Positions 56,224-64,000 of a stretch of 64,000 bases of DNA are shown here, in pieces. Source of the DNA: Proteus vulgaris (GTDB lineage: Bacteria; Pseudomonadota; Gammaproteobacteria; Enterobacterales; Enterobacteriaceae); contig NZ_CP137920.1 in the NCBI RefSeq assembly GCF_033708015.1, forward strand, positions 1,798,001 through 1,862,000, read 5' to 3'. The position numbers and the translations under genes are program-made. The notes beneath the pieces are model-generated. The model was not told the origin of the DNA. It worked only from the letters and a program-made list of their open reading frames with translations, and searched no databases. Positions within the stretch are counted from its first letter, which is position 1; every line of letters begins with the position of its first letter.

Positions 56224-56814
56224 TTACCAATCTATGCCTTTTTGTGCTTTTATCCCACTATCAAAAGCATGTTTAATAGGACGCATTTCTGTCACAGTAT
56301 CGGCTAACTCGATTAATTTTCTATGACAGCCTCTTCCTGTAATAATGACATTTTGATGAGAAGGACGAGAGCCAATAGCTGAAACAACCTCTTCTAATGG
56401 CAAATAATTAAAGCTAATCATATAGGTAATTTCATCGAGAATAACGAGATCGTATTCTGGGTCATTAAGCATTTTGAGTGCATATTGCCAAGTATTTAAA
56501 CAGGCAGCTGTATCCGTGCTTTTATCTTGTGTTTCCCAAGTAAAACCGGTTTCCATTACATAAAATGGTACACCGAATTGTTCCAGTAGGTTACGTTCAC
56601 CGTTTTCCCATGTTCCTTTTATAAACTGCACAACACCGACCTTTTTTTGATGACCAACAGCGCGTGTGGCTGTTCCCATCGCTGCTGTTGTTTTTCCTTT
56701 ACCGTTACCTGTAAAGATCATCAAAACACCTTGTTCTTGCTGAGCTTGCTCAATTCGGGTATCTACTTTCTCTTTTAAACGTTGTTGGCGTTTTTGGTGT
56801 TGTGCGTCATTCAT
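56224..56814 (-). CDS. btuR: Cob(I)yrinic acid a,c-diamide adenosyltransferase
   Basis: Adenosylates corrinoids (CobO/BtuR), needed to use vitamin B12 precursors. Seen: an N-terminal basic helix, P-loop FTGNGKGKTTAAMGTA (around 32-46), a VQFIKGTWENGERNLL segment, LDEITYMISFNYLP and VIITGRGCHRKLIELADTVTEM. 196 aa as in E. coli. It starts about 26 bases from yciK on the same strand, so the two may be co-transcribed, as in E. coli. Confidence 0.97.
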   Translation of the reverse strand: MNDAQHQKRQQRLKEKVDTRIEQAQQEQGVLMIFTGNGKGKTTAAMGTATRAVGHQKKVGVVQFIKGTWENGERNLLEQFGVPFYVMETGFTWETQDKSTDTAACLNTWQYALKMLNDPEYDLVILDEITYMISFNYLPLEEVVSAIGSRPSHQNVIITGRGCHRKLIELADTVTEMRPIKHAFDSGIKAQKGIDW

Positions 56815-56839
56815 TTTGCTACCTCAAACTTAACTTATA

Positions 56840-57604
56840 TTATTCAGCAGGGCCCGCTTTACGACCAGGTTGTGCATCTAAAGACTGTCCTTTTACGTCA
56901 ATACTGTCATCACTCATTAAATAGAGATATAAAGGCATCAAATCTTTCGGTGTTTTCAATTTTTGTGCATTTTCTTCTGGAAATGCACTTGCTCGCATTG
57001 CGGTACGTGTGCCACCAGGATTAATACAGTTAATACGCAAGGTACTATCGTTATATTCTTCGTTAAGTACTTGCATTAAGCCTTCTGTCGCGAATTTAGA
57101 TACCGAATAAGCTCCCCAGCCATAACGACCTTGGCGACCGACACTCGAGGTGGTGAGGATAAGGCTTGCATGAGGAGCTTTGAGCATTAAAGGTAACAGT
57201 GCTTTGGTAAGCATAAATGTCGCATTGACGTTAACTTGCATAACATCATGCCAAAGGTTGCTTGGTTGATTAATAATTGGTTCAACAACACCTAATAGAC
57301 CCGCATTTTGCAGCACACCATCAAGATGAGGGAAACGTTTAACGAGAGTATCCGCAAATTGCTGAAAATCGTTCTCTGTCGCTGTAAGTAGATCAAGTGG
57401 ATATAACATAGGTTGTTGACCACCTGATGTAATTATTTCTTCTTGAACATCTTCAAGTTTTGATAGAGTACGACCTAATAAGATAAGTGTTGCGCCATAT
57501 TGCGCATAAGTCAGTGCGGCTTCTTTTCCTATGCCATCACCAGCACCTGTTACTAGAATAATTTTATCTTTTAGCACGCTATGATCGGGTTGATATTGCA
57601 ACAT
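56840..57604 (-). CDS. yciK: YciK short-chain dehydrogenase
   Basis: NAD(P)-dependent SDR of unknown substrate. Seen: nucleotide motif VTGAGDGIGKEAALTYA (15-30), NAGLLG, the catalytic Ser in LTTSSVGRQGR and Tyr-x3-Lys in YSVSKFA, and RINCINPGGTRT. 254 aa, as in E. coli (252). It lies upstream of btuR on the minus strand and is divergent from sohB. Confidence 0.95.
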   Translation of the reverse strand: MLQYQPDHSVLKDKIILVTGAGDGIGKEAALTYAQYGATLILLGRTLSKLEDVQEEIITSGGQQPMLYPLDLLTATENDFQQFADTLVKRFPHLDGVLQNAGLLGVVEPIINQPSNLWHDVMQVNVNATFMLTKALLPLMLKAPHASLILTTSSVGRQGRYGWGAYSVSKFATEGLMQVLNEEYNDSTLRINCINPGGTRTAMRASAFPEENAQKLKTPKDLMPLYLYLMSDDSIDVKGQSLDAQPGRKAGPAE

Positions 57605-57814
57605 ATTGATATCCTGTCTAGTAAAAAGTAAATAAAGTGTAACGTCTTATTTGTCTAGCGACCAGTTTCGTCTGACTTTTTGTTTACAATTTGTGGTTAC
57701 TTTCTTTATTGTATTAAGCAGAATCATGCCTTTGCTGCTGGCGCTAAAGCAGAATTTGGTTAAACTAGGCATATTGATTTTAGTTAGTGTTATTAACCTT
57801 AAAAAGAGGTCTTT

Positions 57815-58861
57815 GTGGAGTATATTTTACAATATGGACTGTTTTTAGCAGAAATTGTCACTGTTGTTGTGGCGATTATCGCTATCGTGTTGTTTTTTGT
57901 TGTGATTGGAAATAAAAAGCAAAATCGTAAAGGGACGTTAAAAGTCACAGATCTTGCTGAAGCTTACGAAGAAAAACAGCGCGTTATGCAACAAGCAAAA
58001 ATGGACGATGCTGAATTAAAAGTCTGGTATAAAGCGTTTAAAAAACAGCAGAAAAAAGAGAATAAACAGAGTAAAAACAATGCAAAAGAAGGTAAAAAAG
58101 GCGTTGTAAAACCTTGTTTATATGTGCTTGATTTTAACGGTAGTATGGATGCCCACGAAGTAGGAGCATTACGTGAAGAAATCAGTGCCATTCTTTCTGT
58201 TGCACAAGCCGGTGATGAAGTATTACTGCGCTTAGAAAGCCCTGGAGGCATGGTTCACGGATATGGATTAGCCGCAGCGCAATTAACACGCTTAAAAGAA
58301 AAGGGTATTAAACTGACGGCGGTTGTCGATAAAGTGGCTGCGAGTGGGGGATATATGATGGCATGTGTGGCAGATAAAATTGTTGCTGCACCCTTTGCGA
58401 TTATTGGTTCGATTGGTGTTGTGGCTCAGATCCCTAACATTCACCGTTTACTAAAGAAAAATGATATTGATGTTGAGTTACATACAGCTGGTGAATATAA
58501 ACGCACATTGACTTTATTAGGTGAAAATACTGAAGAAGGTCGTGAAAAATTTAAGCAAGATTTAAATGAAACGCATCTATTGTTTAAATCATTTGTGCAT
58601 AAATATCGCCCTCAACTTGATATTGATAGCGTTGCAACGGGTGAGTATTGGTATGGCTCAGAAGCACTCAATAGAGGCTTAATTGATGAAGTTGGTGTGA
58701 GTGATGATTGGTTGATCAATCATATTAATGATTTTGAAGTCCTCGCTGTCCAATATGTTACCAGAAAGAAAATGGTTGAGCGTGTTACCGGTGGCGCAAT
58801 GGAAAGTATTGATAAACTTATGATGCGCTGGGTACAAAGAAGTAAGAAACCGCTGCTATAA
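57815..58861 (+). CDS. sohB: Inner-membrane peptidase SohB (S49 family)
   Basis: Signal-peptide-peptidase-like serine protease anchored in the inner membrane. Seen: N-terminal membrane helix (about 8-32), a charged Lys/Gln/Glu linker (40-90), then the S49 domain with LDFNGSMDAHEV, LESPGGMVHGYG, the catalytic Ser/Lys pair in VDKVAASGGYMMACVADK and GSIGVVAQ, and the end in RSKKPLL. The start is a GTG at 57815 giving VEYILQYGLFLAEIVTV; AAAGAGG lies about 7 bases before it. 348 aa against 349 in E. coli. Confidence 0.96.
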   Translation: MEYILQYGLFLAEIVTVVVAIIAIVLFFVVIGNKKQNRKGTLKVTDLAEAYEEKQRVMQQAKMDDAELKVWYKAFKKQQKKENKQSKNNAKEGKKGVVKPCLYVLDFNGSMDAHEVGALREEISAILSVAQAGDEVLLRLESPGGMVHGYGLAAAQLTRLKEKGIKLTAVVDKVAASGGYMMACVADKIVAAPFAIIGSIGVVAQIPNIHRLLKKNDIDVELHTAGEYKRTLTLLGENTEEGREKFKQDLNETHLLFKSFVHKYRPQLDIDSVATGEYWYGSEALNRGLIDEVGVSDDWLINHINDFEVLAVQYVTRKKMVERVTGGAMESIDKLMMRWVQRSKKPLL

Positions 58862-58881
58862 GCCCAGTTAATACACAATAA

Positions 58882-58920
58882 ATGATATCAGTGATAATGA
58901 TTATTGCTGATATCATCCTT
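58882..58920 (+). terminator. sohB terminator
   Basis: ATGATATCAG (58882-58891) pairs perfectly with CTGATATCAT (58907-58916), with an inner ATAAT/ATTAT pair, then CCTTTCTT. Probable terminator; the U-tract is interrupted. Confidence 0.65.
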
Positions 58921-59000
58921 TCTTACCCACTTATTATCCCTAAATCATCTCAATAAATCTTCTAACTTTCTATTTTTAAACCTTTTCATTTTGATAAGGT

Positions 59001-59093
59001 AAAAAAAAACCAGTGAAAATTTCACTGGTAATCAAAAAAATAATGATATTACTTATAACAACGTCAGGGTAAATATTTCCTCTTTCTAGGAGG
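59001..59093 (-). ncRNA. Candidate Hfq-type small RNA
   Basis: On the minus strand a TATATT -10-like hexamer (59098-59103) precedes a probable start near 59093. The RNA would begin with a CCTC/GAGG stem-loop, then an AU-rich single-stranded region with ACCCTGACG and a U-rich run, then a perfect 10-bp terminator stem (59009-59029, palindrome ACCAGTGAAA/TTTCACTGGT) and nine U. This is the layout of Hfq-binding small RNAs, about 93 nt. No known family is recognised. No gene lies on this strand until yciN, 260 bases upstream. Confidence 0.5.
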
Positions 59094-59236
59094 CTTTAAT
59101 ATAGCGGTAAATCGAACATAAAAATAATTGATATTACTGATTGTATTAATAGGTAAGTGTAATCGAATGTTGAAATGGGACAGAAAATTTGTAGCATGAT
59201 TAAATTGAATTTTTATTCTTTATTTTCATTTTGTTA

Positions 59237-59275
59237 TGCCAGTTATTGGCATGTCAATGAATGCAATAACTGGCA
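59237..59275. repeat. 12-bp perfect inverted repeat in the sohB-yciN gap
   Basis: TGCCAGTTATTG (59237-59248) and CAATAACTGGCA (59264-59275), with an inner partly paired GCAT/ATGC. It lies 80 bases past the yciN stop. No good U-tract follows on either strand close by, though TTTTTT occurs 13 bases further on the plus strand. Role unknown; a yciN 3' hairpin is possible. Confidence 0.6.
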
Positions 59276-59355
59276 AACAAGCACTCTTTTTTGTTATCGA
59301 TAAAGAGTCAATTAATTGACTTGAGTGAATAAATAAAAAAGCTCACGAAGGTGAC

Positions 59356-59604
59356 TTATTCTAAATGGTATTTATCAGATAACACATGAGCTAAATGTTT
59401 AAACATATTGAATGCAGCAGTGCTTTTTGCAGTGGGTAAACCTTGTTCATCTAAAAAAAATTCACCTTTAAATACGAGGACATTACCTTTTTGTTCTACC
59501 GAATCAGCACGCATACCTTGTAAATAATCTTCATGTTCGCATATGATTTTATTCGCTTTTTCAAGTAGCATCTCTGTTGTAATAGGTGTAGTTTGTGTTG
59601 ACAT
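59356..59604 (-). CDS. yciN: YciN (DUF2498) protein
   Basis: Small cytoplasmic protein of the YciN/DUF2498 family with unknown role. Seen: [67 protein letters not shown], which follow E. coli YciN. 82 aa as in E. coli (83). AGGAGC lies upstream of the ATG. It is divergent from topA with a 307-base gap. Confidence 0.93.
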   Translation of the reverse strand: MSTQTTPITTEMLLEKANKIICEHEDYLQGMRADSVEQKGNVLVFKGEFFLDEQGLPTAKSTAAFNMFKHLAHVLSDKYHLE

Positions 59605-59911
59605 AATATGTGCTCCTTAGAAAAATAATTTGTTGCGCCTCACTTTTTATCAGGTAGAGTGTGGCATTTTTAAAAGCTTAGCTACTCTATATGTAGCAAA
59701 CAATGATTTGCCTGTGCCCGATCAAAGCAGAGAGGTGATTAAAATACCTCAAAAAAAGTTATGAGTTTTGAGCTTAAACAAAAGCTTTGAATAAAAACAG
59801 GTTGATATATTGCAAAACTAACGCAATATAAAAAAGAGATTTTAAACATTTTTTTAGTTGAGGGTATTAAACGATACCGTCATAACAAAGTTTAATTAGG
59901 TAAAGGTAATT
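59605..59911. other. Divergent gap between yciN and topA
   Basis: Contains the promoters of yciN and topA. A short hairpin, GCTAC with GTAGC (59681-59697), is seen, and TTGATA with a distant TATAAA occurs near 59802-59834, with a spacer too long to be convincing. Nothing else can be supported. TopA promoters in E. coli respond to supercoiling and heat shock. Confidence 0.3.
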
Positions 59912-62509
59912 ATGGGTAAAGCTCTTGTTATCGTGGAGTCCCCGGCTAAAGCCAAAACGATCAATAAATATCTTGGCAATGACTACGTTGTTAAATCTAG
60001 CGTGGGTCACATTCGTGATTTGCCAAAGAGTGGTTCTGGCAGCCAGAAGAGCGAAAACTCATCCGCCACGAAAGGCGTGAAAAAAGTTAAAAAGGATGAG
60101 AAATCAGCCTTAGTCAGCCGCATGGGAGTTGATCCCTATAATGGATGGAATGCGAACTATCAAATTCTACCCGGTAAAGAAAAAGTTGTGGCTGAACTAA
60201 AAGCATTGGCTGAGAAAGCTGATCATGTCTATCTCGCAACGGACCTTGACCGCGAAGGAGAAGCTATCGCGTGGCATTTACGCGAAGTTATCGGCGGCGA
60301 TGATGAACGATTTAGTCGGGTGGTTTTTAACGAGATCACTAAAAATGCCATTACACAAGCTTTCCAAACGCCTGGTGAGTTAAATATAGATCGCGTTAAC
60401 GCGCAACAAGCACGTCGCTTTATGGATCGTGTTGTAGGCTATATGGTTTCACCTTTGCTTTGGAAAAAAGTGGCTCGTGGATTATCTGCGGGTCGTGTAC
60501 AATCCGTTGCTGTGCGTCTTTTAGTTGAACGTGAGCGTGAAATTAAAGCCTTTGTTCCTGAAGAATATTGGCAATTACATGCATCACTGTTAACGCCTGA
60601 CGAACAGCCATTGCGAATGGAAGTCACGCATTATAATGATAAAGCCTTCAATCCCGTTTCATCCGATGAAACACAGGTTGCGGTAAATGCATTACAAAAT
60701 GCGATTTTTACGGTAAAAGATCGTGAAGATAGACCAACATCAAGCAAACCTAGTGCTCCATTTATCACATCCACCTTACAGCAAGCGGCAAGTACGCGTT
60801 TAAGCTTTGGTGTGAAAAAGACGATGATGTTAGCTCAGCGTCTTTATGAAGCGGGTTATATAACCTATATGCGTACTGACTCAACTAACTTAAGTCAGGA
60901 TGCAATTCAAATGGCGCGTGGTTATATCAATGAGAATTTCGGTGCTAAATATTTGCCGAAAGAGCCAAATGTTTATTCAAGCAAAGAAAATTCTCAAGAA
61001 GCACACGAAGCTATCCGTCCTTCTGATATCAACGTTATCGCAGAATCTTTAAAAGATATGGATAACGATGCCAAACGTTTATATCAACTGATTTGGAATC
61101 AATTTGTGGCTTGTCAAATGACACCCGCAAAATACGATTCAACGACATTAACAGTCGAATCAGGTGATTATAAATTACGTGCTAAAGGTCGTACTTTACG
61201 TTTTGCAGGTTGGACGAAAGTCATGCCAGCGATGCGTAATAAAGATGAAGATAAAACCCTACCAGCAGTTGATGTAGGGGCAAAACTGACTTTAGCTGAG
61301 TTAGAACCTACTCAGCACTTTACTAAGCCACCAGCACGTTTTAGTGAAGCTACGTTAGTTAAAGAATTAGAAAAACGGGGTATTGGTCGTCCTTCAACCT
61401 ATGCATCTATCATCTCCACTATTCAAGATCGTGGTTATGTAAAAGTTGAAAACCGTCGTTTTTATGCAGAAAAAATGGGTGAAATCGTAACAGATCGCTT
61501 AGAAGAGAATTTTAGCGATTTAATGAATTACGATTTTACGGCGCAGATGGAAGATCACCTCGACCATGTTGCTAATAATGAAGAAAACTGGAAAGCGGTA
61601 TTAGATGCGTTCTTCACCGATTTTAGTCAGCAATTAGAGATCGCTGAAAAAGATCCGGAAGAAGGTGGCATGCGACCAAATCCAATGGTGATCACGTCGA
61701 TTGAATGTCCAACTTGTTCTCGTCATATGGGAATTAGAACGGCGACAACCGGCGTATTCTTAGGCTGTTCAGGTTATGCTTTACCGCCTAAAGAGCGTTG
61801 TAAGCAAACTATTAACCTTATCCCTGAAGATGAATTATTAAATATTCTTGAGGGTGAAGATGCAGAAACTAATGCATTACGTGCGCGCCGTCGTTGCCCG
61901 AAATGTGGTACTGCAATGGACAGTTACCTGATTGATACTCATCGTAAGTTACATGTTTGTGGTAATAACCCTGCATGTGATGGTTATGAAGTTGAAGAAG
62001 GTGAATTCCGCTTAAAAGGTTATGAAGGTCCAGTTATTGAGTGCGATAAATGTGGCTCTGAAATGCACCTGAAAATGGGACGTTTTGGTAAATACATGGG
62101 ATGTACTAATGATGACTGTAAAAATACCCGTAAAATCTTAAAAAGCGGTGAAATTGCACCACCGAAGGAAGATCCCGTTCCACTTCCTGAATTGCTATGC
62201 GAAAAATCAGATGCTTACTTTGTCTTACGAGACGGTGCGGCGGGTGTATTCTTAGCTGCAAATACGTTCCCTAAATCAAGAGAAACGCGAGCACCAAAAG
62301 TGGAAGAACTGGTTCGCTTTAAAGATCGTTTAGCAGAGAAAATGCGCTATTTAGCAGAAGCGCCGGTGGCTGATCCTGAAGGAAACCCAACGATTGTGCG
62401 TTTTAGTCGTAAAACAAAACAGCAATATGTTTCTTCAGAGAAAGAGGGTAAAGCAACAGGTTGGTCTGCATTCTATGTTGATGGTAAATGGGTTGAAAAA
62501 ACCAAATAA
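59912..62509 (+). CDS. topA: DNA topoisomerase I
   Basis: Type IA topoisomerase that relaxes negative supercoils. Seen: N-terminal TOPRIM domain [20 protein letters not shown] with the metal-binding [13 protein letters not shown] (around 110), the catalytic Tyr in [14 protein letters not shown] (around 319), [25 protein letters not shown], and three C-terminal four-Cys zinc ribbons: CPTC...CKQ, CPKC...C and CDKC...C (about 599-735), plus a C-terminal zinc-less domain. 865 aa, the E. coli length. Confidence 0.99.
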   Translation: MGKALVIVESPAKAKTINKYLGNDYVVKSSVGHIRDLPKSGSGSQKSENSSATKGVKKVKKDEKSALVSRMGVDPYNGWNANYQILPGKEKVVAELKALAEKADHVYLATDLDREGEAIAWHLREVIGGDDERFSRVVFNEITKNAITQAFQTPGELNIDRVNAQQARRFMDRVVGYMVSPLLWKKVARGLSAGRVQSVAVRLLVEREREIKAFVPEEYWQLHASLLTPDEQPLRMEVTHYNDKAFNPVSSDETQVAVNALQNAIFTVKDREDRPTSSKPSAPFITSTLQQAASTRLSFGVKKTMMLAQRLYEAGYITYMRTDSTNLSQDAIQMARGYINENFGAKYLPKEPNVYSSKENSQEAHEAIRPSDINVIAESLKDMDNDAKRLYQLIWNQFVACQMTPAKYDSTTLTVESGDYKLRAKGRTLRFAGWTKVMPAMRNKDEDKTLPAVDVGAKLTLAELEPTQHFTKPPARFSEATLVKELEKRGIGRPSTYASIISTIQDRGYVKVENRRFYAEKMGEIVTDRLEENFSDLMNYDFTAQMEDHLDHVANNEENWKAVLDAFFTDFSQQLEIAEKDPEEGGMRPNPMVITSIECPTCSRHMGIRTATTGVFLGCSGYALPPKERCKQTINLIPEDELLNILEGEDAETNALRARRRCPKCGTAMDSYLIDTHRKLHVCGNNPACDGYEVEEGEFRLKGYEGPVIECDKCGSEMHLKMGRFGKYMGCTNDDCKNTRKILKSGEIAPPKEDPVPLPELLCEKSDAYFVLRDGAAGVFLAANTFPKSRETRAPKVEELVRFKDRLAEKMRYLAEAPVADPEGNPTIVRFSRKTKQQYVSSEKEGKATGWSAFYVDGKWVEKTK

Positions 62510-62530
62510 CATGAGCATTACGTGATAAAT

Positions 62531-62564
62531 AAAAAAGCGACTAATGAGAGTTAGTCGCTTTTTT
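62531..62564 (+). terminator. topA terminator
   Basis: A 14-bp perfect stem (62531-62544 with 62551-62564) with a 6-nt loop that includes A- and T-runs. Strong Rho-independent terminator after topA. Confidence 0.93.
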
Positions 62565-62661
62565 GTATTAAGAAGGTATGCTAATTAAATATACTGAAAC
62601 AGTATTAATGGTTGATTTCTATTTGTCTAATATCTTACTTTGCTAATAAGACGGAGATACT

Positions 62662-63186
62662 ATGAAACCGATGTCTTTATTACTATCTGGCTTACTTTTT
62701 ACTTCTGTGGCAAGCGCTGCAACGTTAGATGTCACGTTAAAAGAAGCTTTACCGACGGGAGCAGGCAACGATATTGGTGTTGTCACTATCACTGAAACTG
62801 ATTATGGGTTGTTATTTACCCCAAAACTCACTGGATTAACACCAGGTATTCATGGTTTTCATATTCATGCAAATGGTTCTTGTGAGCCTGATATGAAAGA
62901 TGGCAAACCTGTACCGGCTTTAAAAGCAGGGGGGCATTTAGATCCTGAGAAAGTTGGTGCTCATTTAGGACCTTATAATAAAGATGGGCATCTAGGTGAT
63001 TTACCTGGATTAGTTGTGAATGACAAAGGTGTTGCTAATTACGCAGTATTAGCGCCAAAACTCACTAAGCTTGAGCAAGTCAAAGATAAAGCAATCATGG
63101 TTCATGTGGGGGGAGACAACTACTCTGATGATCCCGAGGCTCTTGGCGGTGGTGGAGCAAGAATGGCATGTGGTGTGATTAAATAA
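62662..63186 (+). CDS. sodC: Periplasmic Cu,Zn superoxide dismutase
   Basis: Secreted superoxide dismutase that protects the periplasm. Seen: signal peptide MKPMSLLLSGLLFTSVASAA, copper ligands HGFHIHANGSC (with disulfide Cys) and HVGGDN, zinc ligands GGHLDPEKVGAHLGPYN and GHLGDLPG, and the active-site Arg and second Cys in ARMACGVIK. 174 aa, as in E. coli (173). It sits between topA and cysB, a place that holds no sodC in E. coli. AGACGGAGA precedes the ATG. Confidence 0.97.
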   Translation: MKPMSLLLSGLLFTSVASAATLDVTLKEALPTGAGNDIGVVTITETDYGLLFTPKLTGLTPGIHGFHIHANGSCEPDMKDGKPVPALKAGGHLDPEKVGAHLGPYNKDGHLGDLPGLVVNDKGVANYAVLAPKLTKLEQVKDKAIMVHVGGDNYSDDPEALGGGGARMACGVIK

Positions 63187-63211
63187 TTGAGTCCCACGAT
63201 GACGATGAAAT

Positions 63212-63240
63212 AAAAGCTGGCAGATAAGGTCAGCTTTTTT
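63212..63240 (+). terminator. sodC terminator
   Basis: AAAAGCTG (63212-63219) pairs with CAGCTTTT (63231-63238), followed by T. Rho-independent terminator 25 bases past sodC. Confidence 0.85.
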
Positions 63241-63411
63241 TATGCTTATTTATAGCTTATAACTATTTGATATAACAAAAGCTAAATAACCCTATTAATT
63301 ACGTTAGACCGAAATGAAATAAGTGATATAGTGGTTATATATTACATCTTTATTATTCTTTTTAGTTATATGAATATAAATAGAATAACGGAATAATAAG
63401 TCTTTTGTTGA

Positions 63412-64000
<589 letters not shown>

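Noticed and set aside
57651..57848. 65-codon plus-strand frame between yciK and sohB
   Set aside because: It overlaps the sohB start in another frame, lacks a ribosome site and looks like random hydrophobic translation.

Overview
The window reads as a chromosomal segment of a low-GC member of the Enterobacterales, most likely a Proteus species. The gene order follows the Escherichia coli terminus-side backbone block by block. The protein at 6680-7291 looks like the Proteus mirabilis glutathione S-transferase B with scattered substitutions, which suggests a Proteus relative rather than P. mirabilis itself. That species statement rests on recall and inference, not on a search.

Layout. 0-9.4 kb: slyB, anmK, pdxH, tyrS, pdxY, then a three-gene minus-strand islet of unknown function (one gene is a free-standing EF-Tu domain-3-like protein and one a DUF4304-like protein), gstB, a DUF3592 membrane protein and fabI. 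9.4-20.4 kb: the sapABCDF peptide-uptake operon, a RyhB small RNA with a Fur box, pspF divergent from pspABC (sigma-54 promoter), pspD-ycjX-ycjF. 20.7-30.8 kb: an unknown ORF, tyrR, tpx, mppA, an Ail-like barrel, a DUF4377 lipoprotein, zntB, the anaerobic small RNA FnrS, ttcA and leuE. 31-35.4 kb: accessory genes (ABM monooxygenase, pentapeptide-repeat protein, yaeR, second Ail-like barrel, GNAT, small lipoprotein, possible tiny membrane protein). 35.4-45 kb: yciU, clsA, yciY, tonB, yciA, yciB, a SulP transporter, yciC, ompW and a BON lipoprotein. 45.3-52.1 kb: the trp operon trpLEGDCBA with an attenuator and a separate trpG. 52.2-64 kb: rnm, yciO, rluB, an unknown lipoprotein, btuR, yciK, sohB, yciN, topA, sodC and the 5' part of cysB.

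How the genes work together. The core content is housekeeping: vitamin B6 supply (pdxH, pdxY), tyrosyl-tRNA charging, fatty-acid synthesis, tryptophan synthesis, envelope stress (psp), peptide import (sap, mppA) and TonB energy coupling. Iron and oxygen signals appear repeatedly: the Fur-controlled RyhB, the FNR-controlled FnrS, an FNR box ahead of ompW, and NsrR-like nitric-oxide boxes in a gap that has no evident target gene.

The least explained items are the EF-Tu-domain islet (5.2-6.6 kb), the NsrR-like boxes between two convergent genes (44.2-44.4 kb), a candidate small RNA downstream of yciN (59.0-59.1 kb), an overlapping hairpin switch between ttcA and leuE, and a 35-codon hydrophobic ORF at 35.2 kb. 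No insertion sequence, prophage, CRISPR array, tRNA or rRNA gene was found.
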